Assembly: GCF_004768545.1 (NCBI RefSeq)
Contig: NZ_CP038635.1
Span: forward strand, 2,852,001 to 2,916,000
Length of the DNA stretch: 64,000 nt
Direction: 5' to 3'
Origin: Cupriavidus oxalaticus
GTDB taxonomy: Bacteria; Pseudomonadota; Gammaproteobacteria; Burkholderiales; Burkholderiaceae
The translations under genes and the position numbers were made by a program. The notes under the pieces are model-generated. The model was not told the origin of the DNA. It saw only the letters and a program-made list of their open reading frames with translations, and ran no database searches. Shown here in pieces: positions 45,209 through 55,628 of the stretch; positions within the stretch are counted from its first letter, which is position 1, and the number at the start of each line of letters is the position of its first letter.

Positions 45209-45697
45209 TCAGAGGATGCCGATCAGCTGCACGTCGAACAGGATGGTCTGCCCGGCCAGCGGATGGTTGAAGTCGAACAGCGCCGCGGTCTCGCCGATTT
45301 CCTTCAGCACGCCCGCGTACTTGCCGCCGCCGGGCGCGTTGAACTCGACCAGGTCGCCCGGGCTGTAGTCTTCCTCGAACGAGCTGTTCTCGCGCAGCGT
45401 GGCCAGCGACACCCACTGCAGCAGTTCGGGATTGCGCGGCCCGAACGCGTGCTCCGGAGCGAGACGGTAAGTCATGCGCTCGCCTTCCGGCATGCCCCGC
45501 AGCGCCTGCTCCAGCGTGGGCGCGAGCTGGCCCTGGCCGAGCAGCAGCGTGGCGGGCTTGTCGTCGAAGGTGCTGACGACCTCGGTGCCGTTCTCTAGCG
45601 AGATGCTGTAGTGCAGGGTCAGGAAAGAGTCGGCCAGGACAGTCTTGCGGCCAGCCGTGCCGCCGTCGGCTTCCGACGCGAAAGTTTGCAAATTCAT
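45209..45697 (-). CDS. fkpB: FKBP-type peptidyl-prolyl isomerase, SlpA/FkpB-like
   Basis: The 162-residue protein has the two-part FKBP domain with an inserted flap seen in SlyD/Slp[42 protein letters not shown], then [19 protein letters not shown] and [18 protein letters not shown]. There is no His-rich metal tail, which favours SlpA over SlyD. The fkpB-ispH order is conserved in many proteobacteria. Confidence 0.88.
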   Translation of the reverse strand: MNLQTFASEADGGTAGRKTVLADSFLTLHYSISLENGTEVVSTFDDKPATLLLGQGQLAPTLEQALRGMPEGERMTYRLAPEHAFGPRNPELLQWVSLATLRENSSFEEDYSPGDLVEFNAPGGGKYAGVLKEIGETAALFDFNHPLAGQTILFDVQLIGIL

Positions 45698-45816
45698 GGG
45701 TGATCAACCGAGGAACAACCCGTATTGTATTCGACTGGCCCATCGCTCGCCGTGCCGAAGCGTATACCCCTTCTACCCTTCCAGTCTCCGGCCGGCGGTC
45801 CAAACCCTGAACGCCC

Positions 45817-46503
45817 ATGACCATAGCCAATTGGCCCGCCTGCGAGCGGCCGCGCGAAAAACTGCTGGAATGCGGCGCCGCCGCCCTGTCAGACGCCGAA
45901 CTGCTGGCGGTGTTCCTGCGCATCGGCGCGGCTGGCAAAAGTGCCGTCGACCTCGCCCGCGAGTTGTTGCACCGCTTCGGCTCGCTGACCGCCCTGTTCG
46001 CGTCCGAACCCGGCGCGCTGGCTGGCATCAAGGGCATGGGCGTTGCCAAATACGCACAGCTGCAGGCCATCCCCGAACTGGCGCGCCGCGCGCTGGCCGA
46101 ATCACTAAGGCTGCCGACCGGCTTCGACTCGCGCGCGGCGGTGCACAACTACCTGCGCCTGACGCTGGCATCGCTGCCGCACGAAGTCTTCCTGTGCCTG
46201 TTCCTCGATCCGCGCAACCGCATGATTGCCTGCGAAGAACTGTTCCGGGGCACCCTGACGCGCACTGCGGTGTATCCGCGCGAGGTCGCGCGCCAGGCGC
46301 TGGTGCATAATGCGGCGGGCGTGATCGTGGCGCACAACCATCCTTCCGGCACCACCGCGCCCAGCCAGAGCGACGTGCACCTGACTCGCGAGCTGGCAAG
46401 GACGCTCGAACTCATCGACGTGCATCTGCTCGACCATTTCATCGTGGCCGGCCAGGAAATCCGTTCGCTGGCTGACGGTTGCGAATGCCTGCCGGGACTG
46501 TGA
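45817..46503 (+). CDS. radC: RadC family JAB/MPN-domain protein
   Basis: The 228-residue protein begins [32 protein letters not shown], has a helix-hairpin-helix-like [30 protein letters not shown], and ends with the JAMM metal motif ([14 protein letters not shown]). The long-assumed DNA repair role is not well supported for the family; the biochemical function remains open. It lies between the divergent fkpB gene and the rpmB promoter. Confidence 0.92.
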   Translation: MTIANWPACERPREKLLECGAAALSDAELLAVFLRIGAAGKSAVDLARELLHRFGSLTALFASEPGALAGIKGMGVAKYAQLQAIPELARRALAESLRLPTGFDSRAAVHNYLRLTLASLPHEVFLCLFLDPRNRMIACEELFRGTLTRTAVYPREVARQALVHNAAGVIVAHNHPSGTTAPSQSDVHLTRELARTLELIDVHLLDHFIVAGQEIRSLADGCECLPGL

Positions 46504-46563
46504 CGCCTGCGGCACAGTGCTGGACGAGACACAACACATGCTGCCGTCATCGTACGGCAGGCA

Positions 46564-46593
46564 TTGATTCGCCGGAGGATTCCGGTCTATAAT
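46564..46593 (+). promoter_or_regulatory. Promoter of rpmB-rpmG
   Basis: TTGATT (46564-46569), 18 bp and a perfect TATAAT (46588-46593) lie about 100 bp before rpmB, consistent with strong ribosomal protein expression. Confidence 0.8.
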
Positions 46594-46692
46594 TTACGTT
46601 TCACTGAAGTCCCAACCGCTGCAGTCCGGGCCCGCGCGCCTTTTGTTGATCTGTTGCGAACATTGTCCACGAATAAGATTTAGGAGTGCTTC

Positions 46693-46926
46693 ATGGCACG
46701 CGTCTGTCAAGTGACCGGGAAAGCGCCGATGGTCGGCAACAACGTTTCCCACGCAAACAACAAGACCAAGCGCCGTTTTCTGCCCAACCTGCAGAATCGT
46801 CGTTTCTTCGTTGAATCCGAAAACCGCTGGGTGAGCCTGCGCGTCTCGAACGCCGGCCTGCGCCTGATCGACAAGAAAGGCATCGACTCCGTGCTCGCAG
46901 ACCTGCGCGCACGCGGCGAAGTCTAA
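46693..46926 (+). CDS. rpmB: 50S ribosomal protein L28
   Basis: The 77-residue protein starts [34 protein letters not shown], the standard L28 sequence without a zinc-ribbon cysteine quartet, and continues [24 protein letters not shown] site precedes the ATG. It is followed after 13 bp by rpmG. Confidence 0.98.
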   Translation: MARVCQVTGKAPMVGNNVSHANNKTKRRFLPNLQNRRFFVESENRWVSLRVSNAGLRLIDKKGIDSVLADLRARGEV

Positions 46927-46939
46927 TTAGGAGCACATC

Positions 46940-47110
46940 ATGGCAAGCAAGGGCGGCCGCGACAAGATCAAGCTGGAATCGACCGCAGGCACGGGTCACT
47001 TCTACACCACGACCAAGAACAAGCGCACCATGCCGGAGAAGATGGAGATCATGAAGTTCGATCCCGTCGCTCGCAAGCACGTCGCTTACAAGGAAACCAA
47101 GATCAAGTAA
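46940..47110 (+). CDS. rpmG: 50S ribosomal protein L33
   Basis: The 56-residue protein reads [20 protein letters not shown], then [20 protein letters not shown] and [16 protein letters not shown]. It is the zinc-free form, as the usual cysteine pairs are absent. TTAGGAG lies upstream. It forms a two-gene operon with rpmB and ends at a strong terminator. Confidence 0.98.
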   Translation: MASKGGRDKIKLESTAGTGHFYTTTKNKRTMPEKMEIMKFDPVARKHVAYKETKIK

Positions 47111-47131
47111 TTGATCCGGTATCCCGACAAG

Positions 47132-47158
47132 AAGCCCCGCCCGGTTGCGGGGCTTTTT
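47132..47158 (+). terminator. Terminator of rpmB-rpmG
   Basis: AAGCCCCGC/GCGGGGCTT stem with a 6-nt loop and TTTTT run, 21 bp after the rpmG stop. Confidence 0.93.
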
Positions 47159-47376
47159 GTTGCCCACTCGTTCTGCTTACGGCGCTCCACGCGCGACGTT
47201 GGCGCCCGCAGAAGGCAGGAAGCGCGCCGTTCGGCACACCGCGGCCGGTGCCGCGCCCTTCCGGCGCGATCACCGCCCAATCCCGCCCGGTGCACTGGTG
47301 CACGGTATGGCGCGCACGGTGTAGACTTTGCCGTTTCCCCCATCCGCCTGGCGCCCTGCGGCGCTCTCTCCGCACC

Positions 47377-48969
47377 ATGAATTTCGATGTCGCCATCGTC
47401 GGCAGCGGTCTGGCCGGCCTTACGGTCGCGCTGCAACTGGCCGACACCCACCGGGTTGTCATTCTCAGCAAGCGCGCCATGACACAGGGCGCCAGCGACT
47501 GGGCACAAGGCGGCATCGCCGCCGTGCTGGATTCCGGCGACAGCCATGACGAGCACACGCAGGACACGCTCGTTGCCGGCGCAGGACTGTGCGACGAAGA
47601 GGCAACCCGCTTTATCGTGGAGCACGGGCGCGAGGCGATCCAGTGGCTGATCGACCGCGGCGTGCCATTCACGCGCGACGAGCAGGCCGAACTGGGCTTC
47701 CACCTGACCCGCGAAGGCGGCCACAGCCGCCGGCGCATCATCCATGCGGCCGATGCCACCGGACACGCGGTGGTCAGCACGCTGCTGCAGCAGGCCACGC
47801 AGCATCCGAACATCACCATCCTGGAAGACCATTTCGCGATCGACCTGATCACGTCACGCAAGCTGGGACTCCCGGGCAACCGGTGCTATGGCCTTTACGT
47901 GCTCGACGACAATACCGGCGCGGTACACACCCTCACCGCCACGCATACGGTGCTGGCCGCGGGCGGCGCGGGCAAGGTCTACCTGTACACCACCAACCCC
48001 GACACCGCCACCGGCGATGGCATCGCCATGGCGTGGCGCGCGGGCTGCCGGGTGTCGAACATGGAATTCATCCAGTTCCACCCGACCTGCCTGTACCACC
48101 CCTATGCCAAGTCGTTCCTGATTTCCGAGGCGGTGCGCGGCGAAGGCGGGCTGCTCAAGCTGCCCGACGGCACCCGCTTCATGCCCGAGCACGATGAGCG
48201 TGCCGAGCTGGCGCCGCGCGACGTGGTCGCGCGCGCCATTGACTTCGAGATGAAGAAGCGCGGCCTGGACTGCGTCTACCTGGACATCAGCCACCAGCCC
48301 GAAGCCTTCCTGAAGGAACACTTCCCGACGATCTACGCGCGCTGCCTGGAACTGGGCATCGACATCACGCGCGAGCCGATCCCGGTGGTGCCGGCCGCGC
48401 ACTACACCTGCGGCGGCGTTGTCACCGATACCGCGGGCCGCACCGATATCGGCAACCTGTATGCAGTGGGCGAGTCTGCCTGCACCGGCCTGCACGGCGC
48501 CAACCGGCTGGCCTCCAACTCGCTGCTCGAATGCATGGTGATCGGCCGCGCCGCGGCGGAAGACATCGCCTCGAAGGACAAGGCCGGCGCACCCAATATC
48601 ACGCTGCCGGCGTGGGACGAAAGCCGCGTGTCCGATGCCGACGAGGAAGTCGTGGTGTCCCACAACTGGGATGAACTGCGCCGCATGATGTGGAACTACG
48701 TCGGCATCGTGCGCACCAGCAAGCGGCTGGAACGCGCGCAGCACCGCATCGGCCTGCTGCGCGAGGAAATCGCCGAGTACTACGCGAATTTCCGCGTCAC
48801 GCGCGACCTGCTGGAGCTGCGCAACCTGGTGGAGGTGGCCTCGCTGATCGTTGACAGCGCGTACTCGCGGCATGAAAGCCGCGGACTGCATTTCAGCCGG
48901 GACTATCCGGATTCGCTGCCGAAGGCCCTGCCTACGGTGATGCAACCGCCCGCCGTGCGCAAGCGCTGA
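47377..48969 (+). CDS. nadB: L-aspartate oxidase
   Basis: The 530-residue flavoprotein oxidises aspartate to iminoaspartate, the first step of NAD synthesis. It shows the FAD loop [18 protein letters not shown], substrate motif [18 protein letters not shown], and the C-terminal [33 protein letters not shown]. The start at 47377 ([11 protein letters not shown]) is fixed by the FAD domain; the frame is open 129 bp upstream. It converges on nadC, whose pathway it shares. Confidence 0.96.
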   Translation: MNFDVAIVGSGLAGLTVALQLADTHRVVILSKRAMTQGASDWAQGGIAAVLDSGDSHDEHTQDTLVAGAGLCDEEATRFIVEHGREAIQWLIDRGVPFTRDEQAELGFHLTREGGHSRRRIIHAADATGHAVVSTLLQQATQHPNITILEDHFAIDLITSRKLGLPGNRCYGLYVLDDNTGAVHTLTATHTVLAAGGAGKVYLYTTNPDTATGDGIAMAWRAGCRVSNMEFIQFHPTCLYHPYAKSFLISEAVRGEGGLLKLPDGTRFMPEHDERAELAPRDVVARAIDFEMKKRGLDCVYLDISHQPEAFLKEHFPTIYARCLELGIDITREPIPVVPAAHYTCGGVVTDTAGRTDIGNLYAVGESACTGLHGANRLASNSLLECMVIGRAAAEDIASKDKAGAPNITLPAWDESRVSDADEEVVVSHNWDELRRMMWNYVGIVRTSKRLERAQHRIGLLREEIAEYYANFRVTRDLLELRNLVEVASLIVDSAYSRHESRGLHFSRDYPDSLPKALPTVMQPPAVRKR

Positions 48970-48986
48970 GCGCCGCGCAGCAATAA

Positions 48987-49023
48987 AAAACGGGGTGCGA
49001 GCCTGATGGCTCCACCCCGTTTT
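48987..49023. terminator. Bidirectional terminator between nadB and nadC
   Basis: AAAACGGGGTG...CACCCCGTTTT with an inner GAGCC/GGCTC pairing forms one hairpin flanked by A and T runs on both strands. Confidence 0.9.
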
Positions 49024-49043
49024 GGCTTCGGGCTGGCGATGCG

Positions 49044-49907
49044 TCAGCCGATGATACGCAGCGAGTAATCCGTCGCGCGCACGTCCTTGGTCAATGCGCC
49101 CACCGAGATCCGGTCCACGCCGGTCTCGGCGAAAGTGCGGATGGTCTCGGCATTGACGCCGCCCGACACCTCAAGTAGCGCCCTGCCCTGGTTGATCTTC
49201 ACCGCGTCCTGCATCATCGGCACGGTGAAGTTATCGATCAGCACCGACTTCGCGCCTGCTGCCAGGGCTTCTTCCAGCTCCGCCAGCGACTCGACCTCGA
49301 CCTGCACCGACGCATCGGTATCGAGCGCCAGCGCCGCCTGCAGCGCGGCGGTGATGCTGCCTGCCGCGGCGATATGGTTTTCCTTGATCAGGATGCCGTC
49401 GTACAGCGCCAGCCGCTGGTTCTCGCCACCGCCGATGCGGACCGCGTACTTCTGCGCCAGGCGCAGGCCCGGCAGCGTCTTGCGGGTATCCAGCACGCGC
49501 GCGAGGGTGCCGGCGATCAGGTCGGCATAGCGGCGCGTCACGGTGGCCACGCCGGACAGCAGTTGCAGGAAGTTCAGCGACGGGCGTTCGGCAGTCAGCA
49601 GCGAGCGCGCCGGGCCGGTGATCTCGCACACCACGGAATCCGCCGCCATCCGCGCGCCCTCTTCCTGCAGCCAGCGCACTTCCAGCGCCGGGTCGACCGC
49701 GCGCATGCAGGCATCGAACCACGGCTGTCCGCACAGCACCGCCGCTTCGCGCACGATCACGCGCGCGTGCGCGGGCTTGCCAGCGGGCACCAGCAGGCCG
49801 GTCAGGTCGCCGCTGCCGACATCCTCGGCGATGGCGGCCTGCACATTGGCTTGCAGCGCTGCGTGCAGCGCTGCGCCGTAGCTGTCGAAAATCGGATTCA
49901 CGCTCAT
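49044..49907 (-). CDS. nadC: Nicotinate-nucleotide pyrophosphorylase (carboxylating)
   Basis: The 287-residue quinolinate phosphoribosyltransferase has [13 protein letters not shown] near the start, [42 protein letters not shown] in the centre, and [30 protein letters not shown] at the end. It makes nicotinate mononucleotide from quinolinate. The ATG at 49907 overlaps the nadA stop by 4 nt. Confidence 0.96.
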   Translation of the reverse strand: MSVNPIFDSYGAALHAALQANVQAAIAEDVGSGDLTGLLVPAGKPAHARVIVREAAVLCGQPWFDACMRAVDPALEVRWLQEEGARMAADSVVCEITGPARSLLTAERPSLNFLQLLSGVATVTRRYADLIAGTLARVLDTRKTLPGLRLAQKYAVRIGGGENQRLALYDGILIKENHIAAAGSITAALQAALALDTDASVQVEVESLAELEEALAAGAKSVLIDNFTVPMMQDAVKINQGRALLEVSGGVNAETIRTFAETGVDRISVGALTKDVRATDYSLRIIG

Positions 49908-51058
49908 GCCGGGCCGATCCCCTGGAACAGCGCCTGTTCCTTCGCCAGGTCGGACGACGGACGCACATTGCGCTTCTGCGCCGCGGCGAAATCGAGCATG
50001 CGGTTGATGCAGGTCACCGCCTTGACGCCGATGGCCGGGTCGACGTGGATCTCGTTGCGCCCGGTCTCCAGCACCTCGGCCAGGTTGGTCAGCGCATTCA
50101 TCGCCATCCACGGGCAGTGCGCGCAGCTTTTGCAGGTCGCGCTGTTGCCGGCCGTCGGCGCCTCGATGAAGTGCTTGCCAGGCGCGGCCATGCGCATCTT
50201 GTGCAGGATGCCGTTGTCGGTGGCAACGATAAACTCGGTCGCGTCCAGCTTCTGCGCCGCTTCGATCAGCTGCGAGGTGGAGCCGACCACATCGGCCTGC
50301 GCCACCACGTTTTCGGGCGATTCCGGGTGCACCAGGATCTTGGCGTTGGGGAATTCGCGGCGCAGCAGGTCCAGCTCGATGCCCTTGAACTCGTCGTGCA
50401 CCAGGCACGAGCCCTGCCACAGCAGCATGTCGGCGCCGGTCTGCTTCTGGATATAGCTGCCCAGGTGCTTGTCGGGTGCCCACAGGATCTTCTTGCCCTG
50501 CGCGTGCAGGTGCTCGACGATCTTCAGCCCGATGCTCGACGTGACCATCCAGTCCGCGCGCGCCTTCACCGCCGCGCTGGTATTGGCGTACACCACCACG
50601 GTGCGGTCCGGGTGCGCATCGCAGAAGGCGGCGAATTCGTCGGCCGGGCAACCCAGGTCGAGCGAGCAGGTCGCATCCAGGTCCGGCATCAGCACGGTCT
50701 TCTCGGGGCTGAGGATCTTGGCGGTCTCGCCCATGAAGCGCACGCCGGCCACCACCAGGGTCTTGGCTTCGTGGTCGCGGCCGAAGCGGGCCATTTCGAG
50801 GGAGTCGGAGACGCAGCCGCCGGTTTCTTCGGCGAGGTCCTGCAGGTCGGCGTCGACGTAGTAGTGCGCCACCAGCACCGCATTACGTTCCTGCAGCAAG
50901 CGGCGGATACGCGCCTTCAGCGACTGCCGCTCATCGGGCGACAGCACCGGCGGCACCTTGGCCCAGGCATGGGCCACGCAGCTGCCGCCAGTGGCGTTTT
51001 CGGCATCCGCCAGGTTCGGCTTCTCGAACTCGACGGTCTTGATCGATTGTGGGGTCAT
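49904..51058 (-). CDS. nadA: Quinolinate synthase
   Basis: The 384-residue [4Fe-4S] enzyme condenses iminoaspartate with dihydroxyacetone phosphate. Cluster cysteines are seen in [27 protein letters not shown] and the [14 protein letters not shown] region; [29 protein letters not shown] is the N-terminal signature. nadA and nadC are translationally coupled, and nadB lies convergent, so all three de novo NAD genes are together. Confidence 0.96.
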   Translation of the reverse strand: MTPQSIKTVEFEKPNLADAENATGGSCVAHAWAKVPPVLSPDERQSLKARIRRLLQERNAVLVAHYYVDADLQDLAEETGGCVSDSLEMARFGRDHEAKTLVVAGVRFMGETAKILSPEKTVLMPDLDATCSLDLGCPADEFAAFCDAHPDRTVVVYANTSAAVKARADWMVTSSIGLKIVEHLHAQGKKILWAPDKHLGSYIQKQTGADMLLWQGSCLVHDEFKGIELDLLRREFPNAKILVHPESPENVVAQADVVGSTSQLIEAAQKLDATEFIVATDNGILHKMRMAAPGKHFIEAPTAGNSATCKSCAHCPWMAMNALTNLAEVLETGRNEIHVDPAIGVKAVTCINRMLDFAAAQKRNVRPSSDLAKEQALFQGIGPA

Positions 51059-51130
51059 CTCCGGGTACTCCTCTAGACCTCCGCCAACAGGGTGCGGCCG
51101 GCCAGAACATGGGGGAGTTTATCTAAAACA

Positions 51131-51155
51131 AAAGCCCCGCCATGGGCGGGGCTTT
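51131..51155 (-). terminator. Terminator of the desaturase gene
   Basis: An 11-bp stem AAAGCCCCGCC/GGCGGGGCTTT with an ATG loop is followed by TTTTGTTTTAG on the minus strand, 30 bp after the desaturase stop and before nadA. Confidence 0.9.
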
Positions 51156-51184
51156 GTCAAACCATACGGCGCGGCCGAATTGTA

Positions 51185-52375
51185 TCAGGCGTAGCGGCGC
51201 AGGCGCAGCGAGAAATCGTGCAACGCCTGGATGCCGCTGGCCTCGGCACGGTGGCACCAGGCCTGCAGCTGCTGCAGCAGCTGCTCGCGCGTCAGGTTGG
51301 AACGGCCCCAGATGGCGGCCAGTTCACGGCGCATTTCGACGAAGGTCTGCAGCGCCTTGTTCTGCTCGACGATGCTCGCCAGCTGCTCGCGCTGCTGTGC
51401 GGCCAGCTTGGTTTCCTCGCGGTGGAACCACTTGCTGGCGGGCTTGAAGCTGCGGTACTCGGCCACGCCGCCTTCCTTGAGCTTGTCCAGTTCCTGGCGG
51501 AACGCACCCTTGACGGCCTTGGCGTAGCGCGCCATCACGTCATAGCGGTTGGCGATGATGGCTTCCAGCGTGTTGTGATCGACCGGACGGGCTTCCACCA
51601 GGCGCGCCTTGGGCGGGGTCTTCTTGACCTTGGCCAGGCCGACCGCCTGCATCGCGCGGATATAGCCCCAGCCCACGTCGAACTCATACCACTTGATCGA
51701 AAACTTGGCCGAGGTCGGGTAGGTGTGGTGGTTGTTGTGCAGTTCCTCACCGCCAATGATCAGGCCCCACGGCGACACATTGGTCGACGCGTCTTCGCAA
51801 TCGTAATTGCGGTAGCCCCACCAGTGGCCCAGGCCATTGATGATGCCGGCGGCATGGATCGGGATCCACAGCATCTGCACTGCCCACACCGACATGCCGA
51901 TCACGCCGAACAGCGCCAGGTCGATGATCAGCATCAGGCCAACGCCCTGCCAGGTGAAGCGCGAGTACAGGTTGCGCTCGATCCAGTCATTCGGGCAGCC
52001 ATGGCTGAACTTGGCGATGGTTTCCTTGTTCTTGGCCTCGGCGCGATAGAGTTCAGCCCCTTCCAGCAGCACCTTGCGGATGCCGCGGGTCTGCGGGCTG
52101 TGCGGATCGTCCTCGGTCTCGCACTTGGCGTGGTGCTTGCGATGGATCGCGGTCCACTCCCTGGTGACCATGCCGGTGGTCAGCCACAGCCAGAAGCGGA
52201 AGAAATGCTGGGCGATCGGGTGCAGGTCCAGCGACCGGTGCGCCATGCAGCGGTGCAGGAAGATGGTGACGCCAGCGATGGTGATATGCGTCATCACCAG
52301 GGTGTAGATGACGATCTCCCACCAGGCCCAATTGGCAAGGCCGTTGGCGGCCCAGTCAAGAATAGTGTCGAACAA
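51185..52375 (-). CDS. Membrane fatty-acid (acyl-CoA delta-9 type) desaturase
   Basis: The 396-residue protein carries the three histidine boxes of membrane di-iron desaturases: HRCMAHRS, HRKHHAKCETEDDPHSP and EELHNNHHTYPTSAKFS. Hydrophobic segments lie between them. The last about 130 residues are soluble and helical, rich in Gln/Glu/Arg, which is longer than the catalytic core needs but common in proteobacterial homologues. It probably introduces a cis double bond into membrane acyl chains. It is monocistronic. Confidence 0.9.
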   Translation of the reverse strand: MFDTILDWAANGLANWAWWEIVIYTLVMTHITIAGVTIFLHRCMAHRSLDLHPIAQHFFRFWLWLTTGMVTREWTAIHRKHHAKCETEDDPHSPQTRGIRKVLLEGAELYRAEAKNKETIAKFSHGCPNDWIERNLYSRFTWQGVGLMLIIDLALFGVIGMSVWAVQMLWIPIHAAGIINGLGHWWGYRNYDCEDASTNVSPWGLIIGGEELHNNHHTYPTSAKFSIKWYEFDVGWGYIRAMQAVGLAKVKKTPPKARLVEARPVDHNTLEAIIANRYDVMARYAKAVKGAFRQELDKLKEGGVAEYRSFKPASKWFHREETKLAAQQREQLASIVEQNKALQTFVEMRRELAAIWGRSNLTREQLLQQLQAWCHRAEASGIQALHDFSLRLRRYA

Positions 52376-52766
52376 ACTGTTCTCCGTCGGTTAAACAGGA
52401 CTTTCCCGTGCAGGCCGGCTGGCCGGTGCACACAACGCGCAGAAAAAATAGCTGCGAATCTATTGATTGCGATAGCTGTCTGGCGCTTGCCTCGGGACCC
52501 GAAGTCGCTCCGGGCTCCCTGGCACGCGAGTCTGGCGCCGGCCGTGGCAGGCGGGACAAGGTACGAGCCGCTGCAATCTGGCGGCTGTCTGATGTGGGAG
52601 CGGGATGTCTCAACCCGCGACAACCCGGCATTCTACCGGATTGGCGAGGGCGCAAGCATACGCTATTTCCCGGATTTGGACGGGGTGCAACGGTTTTCGT
52701 TCCGTGGGGTGCCGAACTCGCCGCCTGGCTGGCATCTGCACGGTCCTGTGACGCTCAGGTGACAGT
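52376..52766. other. 391-bp gene-free region upstream of the desaturase
   Basis: No ORF with family support or RNA gene is seen between the desaturase start and the 3' end of the mscS-type gene. The 52450-52485 part is AT-rich and holds an imperfect inverted repeat (AGCTGCGAATC against GATTGCGATAGCT, 52460-52486), a candidate regulator site for the leftward desaturase gene. The rest appears unstructured. Confidence 0.5.
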
Positions 52767-54158
52767 CTAGGTGGCGTTGGCGGCTTCCGGCAAGGTACTT
52801 GCCTTGGGGGCGCCTGGTCCGGGCATCGGCGTCTCGTGCATCACACGCAGCTCACGCTGGGGATAGGGAATCGAAATGCCGTGCTCGCGCAGCGTGCGCC
52901 AGATGGCGCGGTTCATCGCGGATTGCACCCCTAGCTTTCCGTTCTGTGGATCGGCAATGTAGGCCGCGACTTCGTACTCGATGCCGCTGTCCGCAAACAG
53001 CACCAGGAAGGCCGCCGGCTCCGGGTCTTTCAGCACGCGCGGCAGTTCGCGCACGCATTCGGTCAGCAGTGCGATCACGGTCTCCGGGTCAGCGCTGTAG
53101 TCGGCCTGGACACGCGTCGCCACGCGCACATTGGTGTTCGAGAATGAATGGTTCTGCACCGACTGCGCCACCAATTGCTCGTTCGGCACCAGCGTCTCGC
53201 CGTCGCCGTTGCGCACCACGGTGTAGCGGGTGCGGATCTGCGACACGATGCCGGTGTACTTGTCCACCGTGATCTGGTCGCCCAGCTTGACCGAGCGGTC
53301 CAGCAGGATAATGAAGCCCGAGATGTAGTTGCTCGCGATCTTCTGCAAGCCCAGGCCCAGGCCCACGCCCAGCGCACCGCCGAACACCGACAGCACGGTC
53401 AGGTCGATCCCGACCAGCGACAGGCTCAGCAGCAGCGACACCAGCAGCAGCAAGGCCTTGGAGATGCGGGTCAGCACCACCTTCAGGTTGACGTCGAGGT
53501 TGGCCGAGCGCATCAGCCGCTCCTCCAGCCAGGACCCGAACCACATCGCCACCAGCACCGTCAGCAGGATCCAGACCCCCGCCATCAGCGTGTCGGCGAG
53601 GCTGATCTTCTGCTTGCCGCCGATCGAGAAGCGCACGTCCTGCATCCACGCGACCACCTCCGACAGCACGCCAAGCACATAAAGCGCCATGCCGATCCAC
53701 ACCAGCGTGGTCAGCACCTTCTCCACCAGCAGCAGCATGCCGTGCAACTGCCCGCTGCCGGACATGACCCGCCGCAGGATATAGAAGACGACATTGAGCG
53801 AGGTGATACCGAACAGCGGCACCAGCGCCAGCCGCAGCACGCTGATCGGGATCAACGGCTCCAGCGCGAAGCGCGCGACCATCACCAGCACCCAACCTGC
53901 CAGCGGGAACATGGCCCGCTCCAGGCTGGCGGCTGCAAAGCGCAGCGAGAAGCTGGAACTGGCGTAGCGCGCCTCGAGCCGGTGCACCACATAGCGCCCC
54001 AGCGGCCACGCCACCGCGAGGCAGCCGGCCAGCACCAGCAGCTGCCAGAAGAACCCCGGGCCGCCGGCATCGCGGATCAGGTCGTCCAGCATCTTGCCGA
54101 ACATCGAATGGGAGGCCGTCAGCTCGCCGCCGAGGCCGGACAGGGTTTCACCGTTCAT
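52767..54158 (-). CDS. MscS-family mechanosensitive channel
   Basis: The 463-residue protein has about five or six N-terminal TM segments, then the pore helix and MscS domain: FGGALGVGLGLGLQKIASNYISGFIILLDRSVKLGDQITVDKYTG and TLVPNEQLVAQSVQNHSFSN. The C-terminal alpha-beta domain follows, with a Pro/Ala-rich tail. It probably gates solute release under low osmolarity. It lies 57 bp after the RsmB-like gene on the same strand. Confidence 0.92.
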   Translation of the reverse strand: MNGETLSGLGGELTASHSMFGKMLDDLIRDAGGPGFFWQLLVLAGCLAVAWPLGRYVVHRLEARYASSSFSLRFAAASLERAMFPLAGWVLVMVARFALEPLIPISVLRLALVPLFGITSLNVVFYILRRVMSGSGQLHGMLLLVEKVLTTLVWIGMALYVLGVLSEVVAWMQDVRFSIGGKQKISLADTLMAGVWILLTVLVAMWFGSWLEERLMRSANLDVNLKVVLTRISKALLLLVSLLLSLSLVGIDLTVLSVFGGALGVGLGLGLQKIASNYISGFIILLDRSVKLGDQITVDKYTGIVSQIRTRYTVVRNGDGETLVPNEQLVAQSVQNHSFSNTNVRVATRVQADYSADPETVIALLTECVRELPRVLKDPEPAAFLVLFADSGIEYEVAAYIADPQNGKLGVQSAMNRAIWRTLREHGISIPYPQRELRVMHETPMPGPGAPKASTLPEAANAT

Positions 54159-54215
54159 CGGGGAGACTCAGGTTGAGGGCCGCCGTCCGCTGCAGACGGG
54201 CGGCGGCCACAGGCG

Positions 54216-55628
54216 TCAGCTGGTGCGTTCCAGCACCGCGGCAAAGAAGCCGTCGGTCTGGTGCAGATGCGGATACAGCGCGAACATGCCGCTATCCTGA
54301 GGCAACGCGGGCACTTCGATCTTCTGGTCGGCCAGCACCTCGCTGGCCGGAACCAGGCGGAAGTTGGGGTGCGCGGCGAGGAAATCGCGCACGATGGCCT
54401 CGTTTTCGGCTTCGAGCACGGAGCACGTGGCGTAGACCACGCGGCCGCCGCCCTTGACTAGGCGCGCCGCCGACTCAAGGATAGCGCTCTGCTTGGCAGT
54501 CAGCTCCAGCACCGATTCCGGCGTCTGGCGCCACTTCAGGTCGGGGTTGCGCCGCAGCGTTCCCAGCCCGCTGCACGGCGCGTCCACCAGCACCCGGTCG
54601 ACCTTGCCGGCCAGGCGCTTGATCTTGGCGTCGCGTTCGGAGTCGATCAGGACCGGATGGACGTTGGACAGGCCGCTGCGCGCCAGGCGGGGCTTCAGGT
54701 TGGCCAGGCGCTTTTCCGACACGTCGAAGGCGTACAACCGGCCGGTGGAGCGCATCGCGGCGCCCAGCGCCAAGGTCTTGCCACCCGCGCCGGCACAGAA
54801 GTCGACCACCATCTCGCCACGCTTTGGCGCCACCAGGTTGCACAGCAGCTGGCTGCCTTCGTCCTGCACCTCGACCAGGCCGTTGACAAAGATTGGCAGC
54901 TGGTTCAGCGCGGGCTTGCCGGTCATGCGGATGCCGGCGGGCGCCATCGGCGTCGGCTCGGCGCCCAGGCCGGCGGATTGCAGCTCGGCCAGCGCCGCAT
55001 CGCGGCTGGTCTTGCCCAGGTTGACGCGCAGGTCAAGCGGCGCCGGGCGCAGCCAGGCATCGCCCAGTGCCGCGGTAAATTCTTCGCCATGGCGGCGCAC
55101 CAGCTCGTCGTACAGCCATTCGGGCAGATTGGTGCGCACGCGCGGGGCCAGGCTGGAACGCTCGATCGTGGTCAGGCGGTCCAGCCATTCGGCCTCTTCG
55201 GGGTGCAGGAACGGCGTCAGTACGTCGCGTCCGAGCGTGGCCGCCAGGCCCAGCAGCGCCAGGCGGCGCGAGCTGGCGCCGGTGCCGCTTTCCGCAAACT
55301 GCGCGAACTCCACGCGCCGGCGCAGCACCGCATAGATGGCCTCGGCGATGATGCCGCGCTCGCGATGGCCCAGCTTGCTGTTCTCGCGGAAGTAATAGCT
55401 CACCACGGCATCGGCCGGGCGGGCGAACAGCATGACCTTGCCAAGCAGGCGGTCGATATGCTGGATATGCGAGGCGTGCAGCCCGCCGTGCATGCGCGGC
55501 GCGCCGTCGCGGACGGCATTGCCGTTGGCGGGCTTGCGGATGGGGCTGCCCTTGCCCTTTCTCTTGCCGCGCGGCGGCGCGTGGCCCTCGCTACGGGTGG
55601 GACGGGTTCCTGCCTGGTTGCGGCTCAT
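54216..55628 (-). CDS. RsmB/NOP family RNA m5C methyltransferase
   Basis: The 470-residue protein has a basic N-terminus (RGKRKGKGSPIRK), an NusB-like helical region (about 50-170) and a C-terminal SAM domain: VVDFCAGAGGKTLALGAAM, VLVDAPCSGLGTLRRNPD (PCSG, release cysteine) and VVYATCSVLEAENE (TCS, catalytic cysteine). These two cysteines define RNA cytosine-5 methyltransferases. The target may be 16S rRNA as for RsmB, but that is unproven. Its ATG overlaps the purN stop. Confidence 0.88.
   Translation of the reverse strand: MSRNQAGTRPTRSEGHAPPRGKRKGKGSPIRKPANGNAVRDGAPRMHGGLHASHIQHIDRLLGKVMLFARPADAVVSYYFRENSKLGHRERGIIAEAIYAVLRRRVEFAQFAESGTGASSRRLALLGLAATLGRDVLTPFLHPEEAEWLDRLTTIERSSLAPRVRTNLPEWLYDELVRRHGEEFTAALGDAWLRPAPLDLRVNLGKTSRDAALAELQSAGLGAEPTPMAPAGIRMTGKPALNQLPIFVNGLVEVQDEGSQLLCNLVAPKRGEMVVDFCAGAGGKTLALGAAMRSTGRLYAFDVSEKRLANLKPRLARSGLSNVHPVLIDSERDAKIKRLAGKVDRVLVDAPCSGLGTLRRNPDLKWRQTPESVLELTAKQSAILESAARLVKGGGRVVYATCSVLEAENEAIVRDFLAAHPNFRLVPASEVLADQKIEVPALPQDSGMFALYPHLHQTDGFFAAVLERTS

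Noticed and set aside
52408..52770. Plus-strand ORF in the gap between the desaturase and the MscS-type gene
   Set aside because: No ribosome site, no domain and antisense overlap with the 3' end of the channel gene; treated as non-coding.
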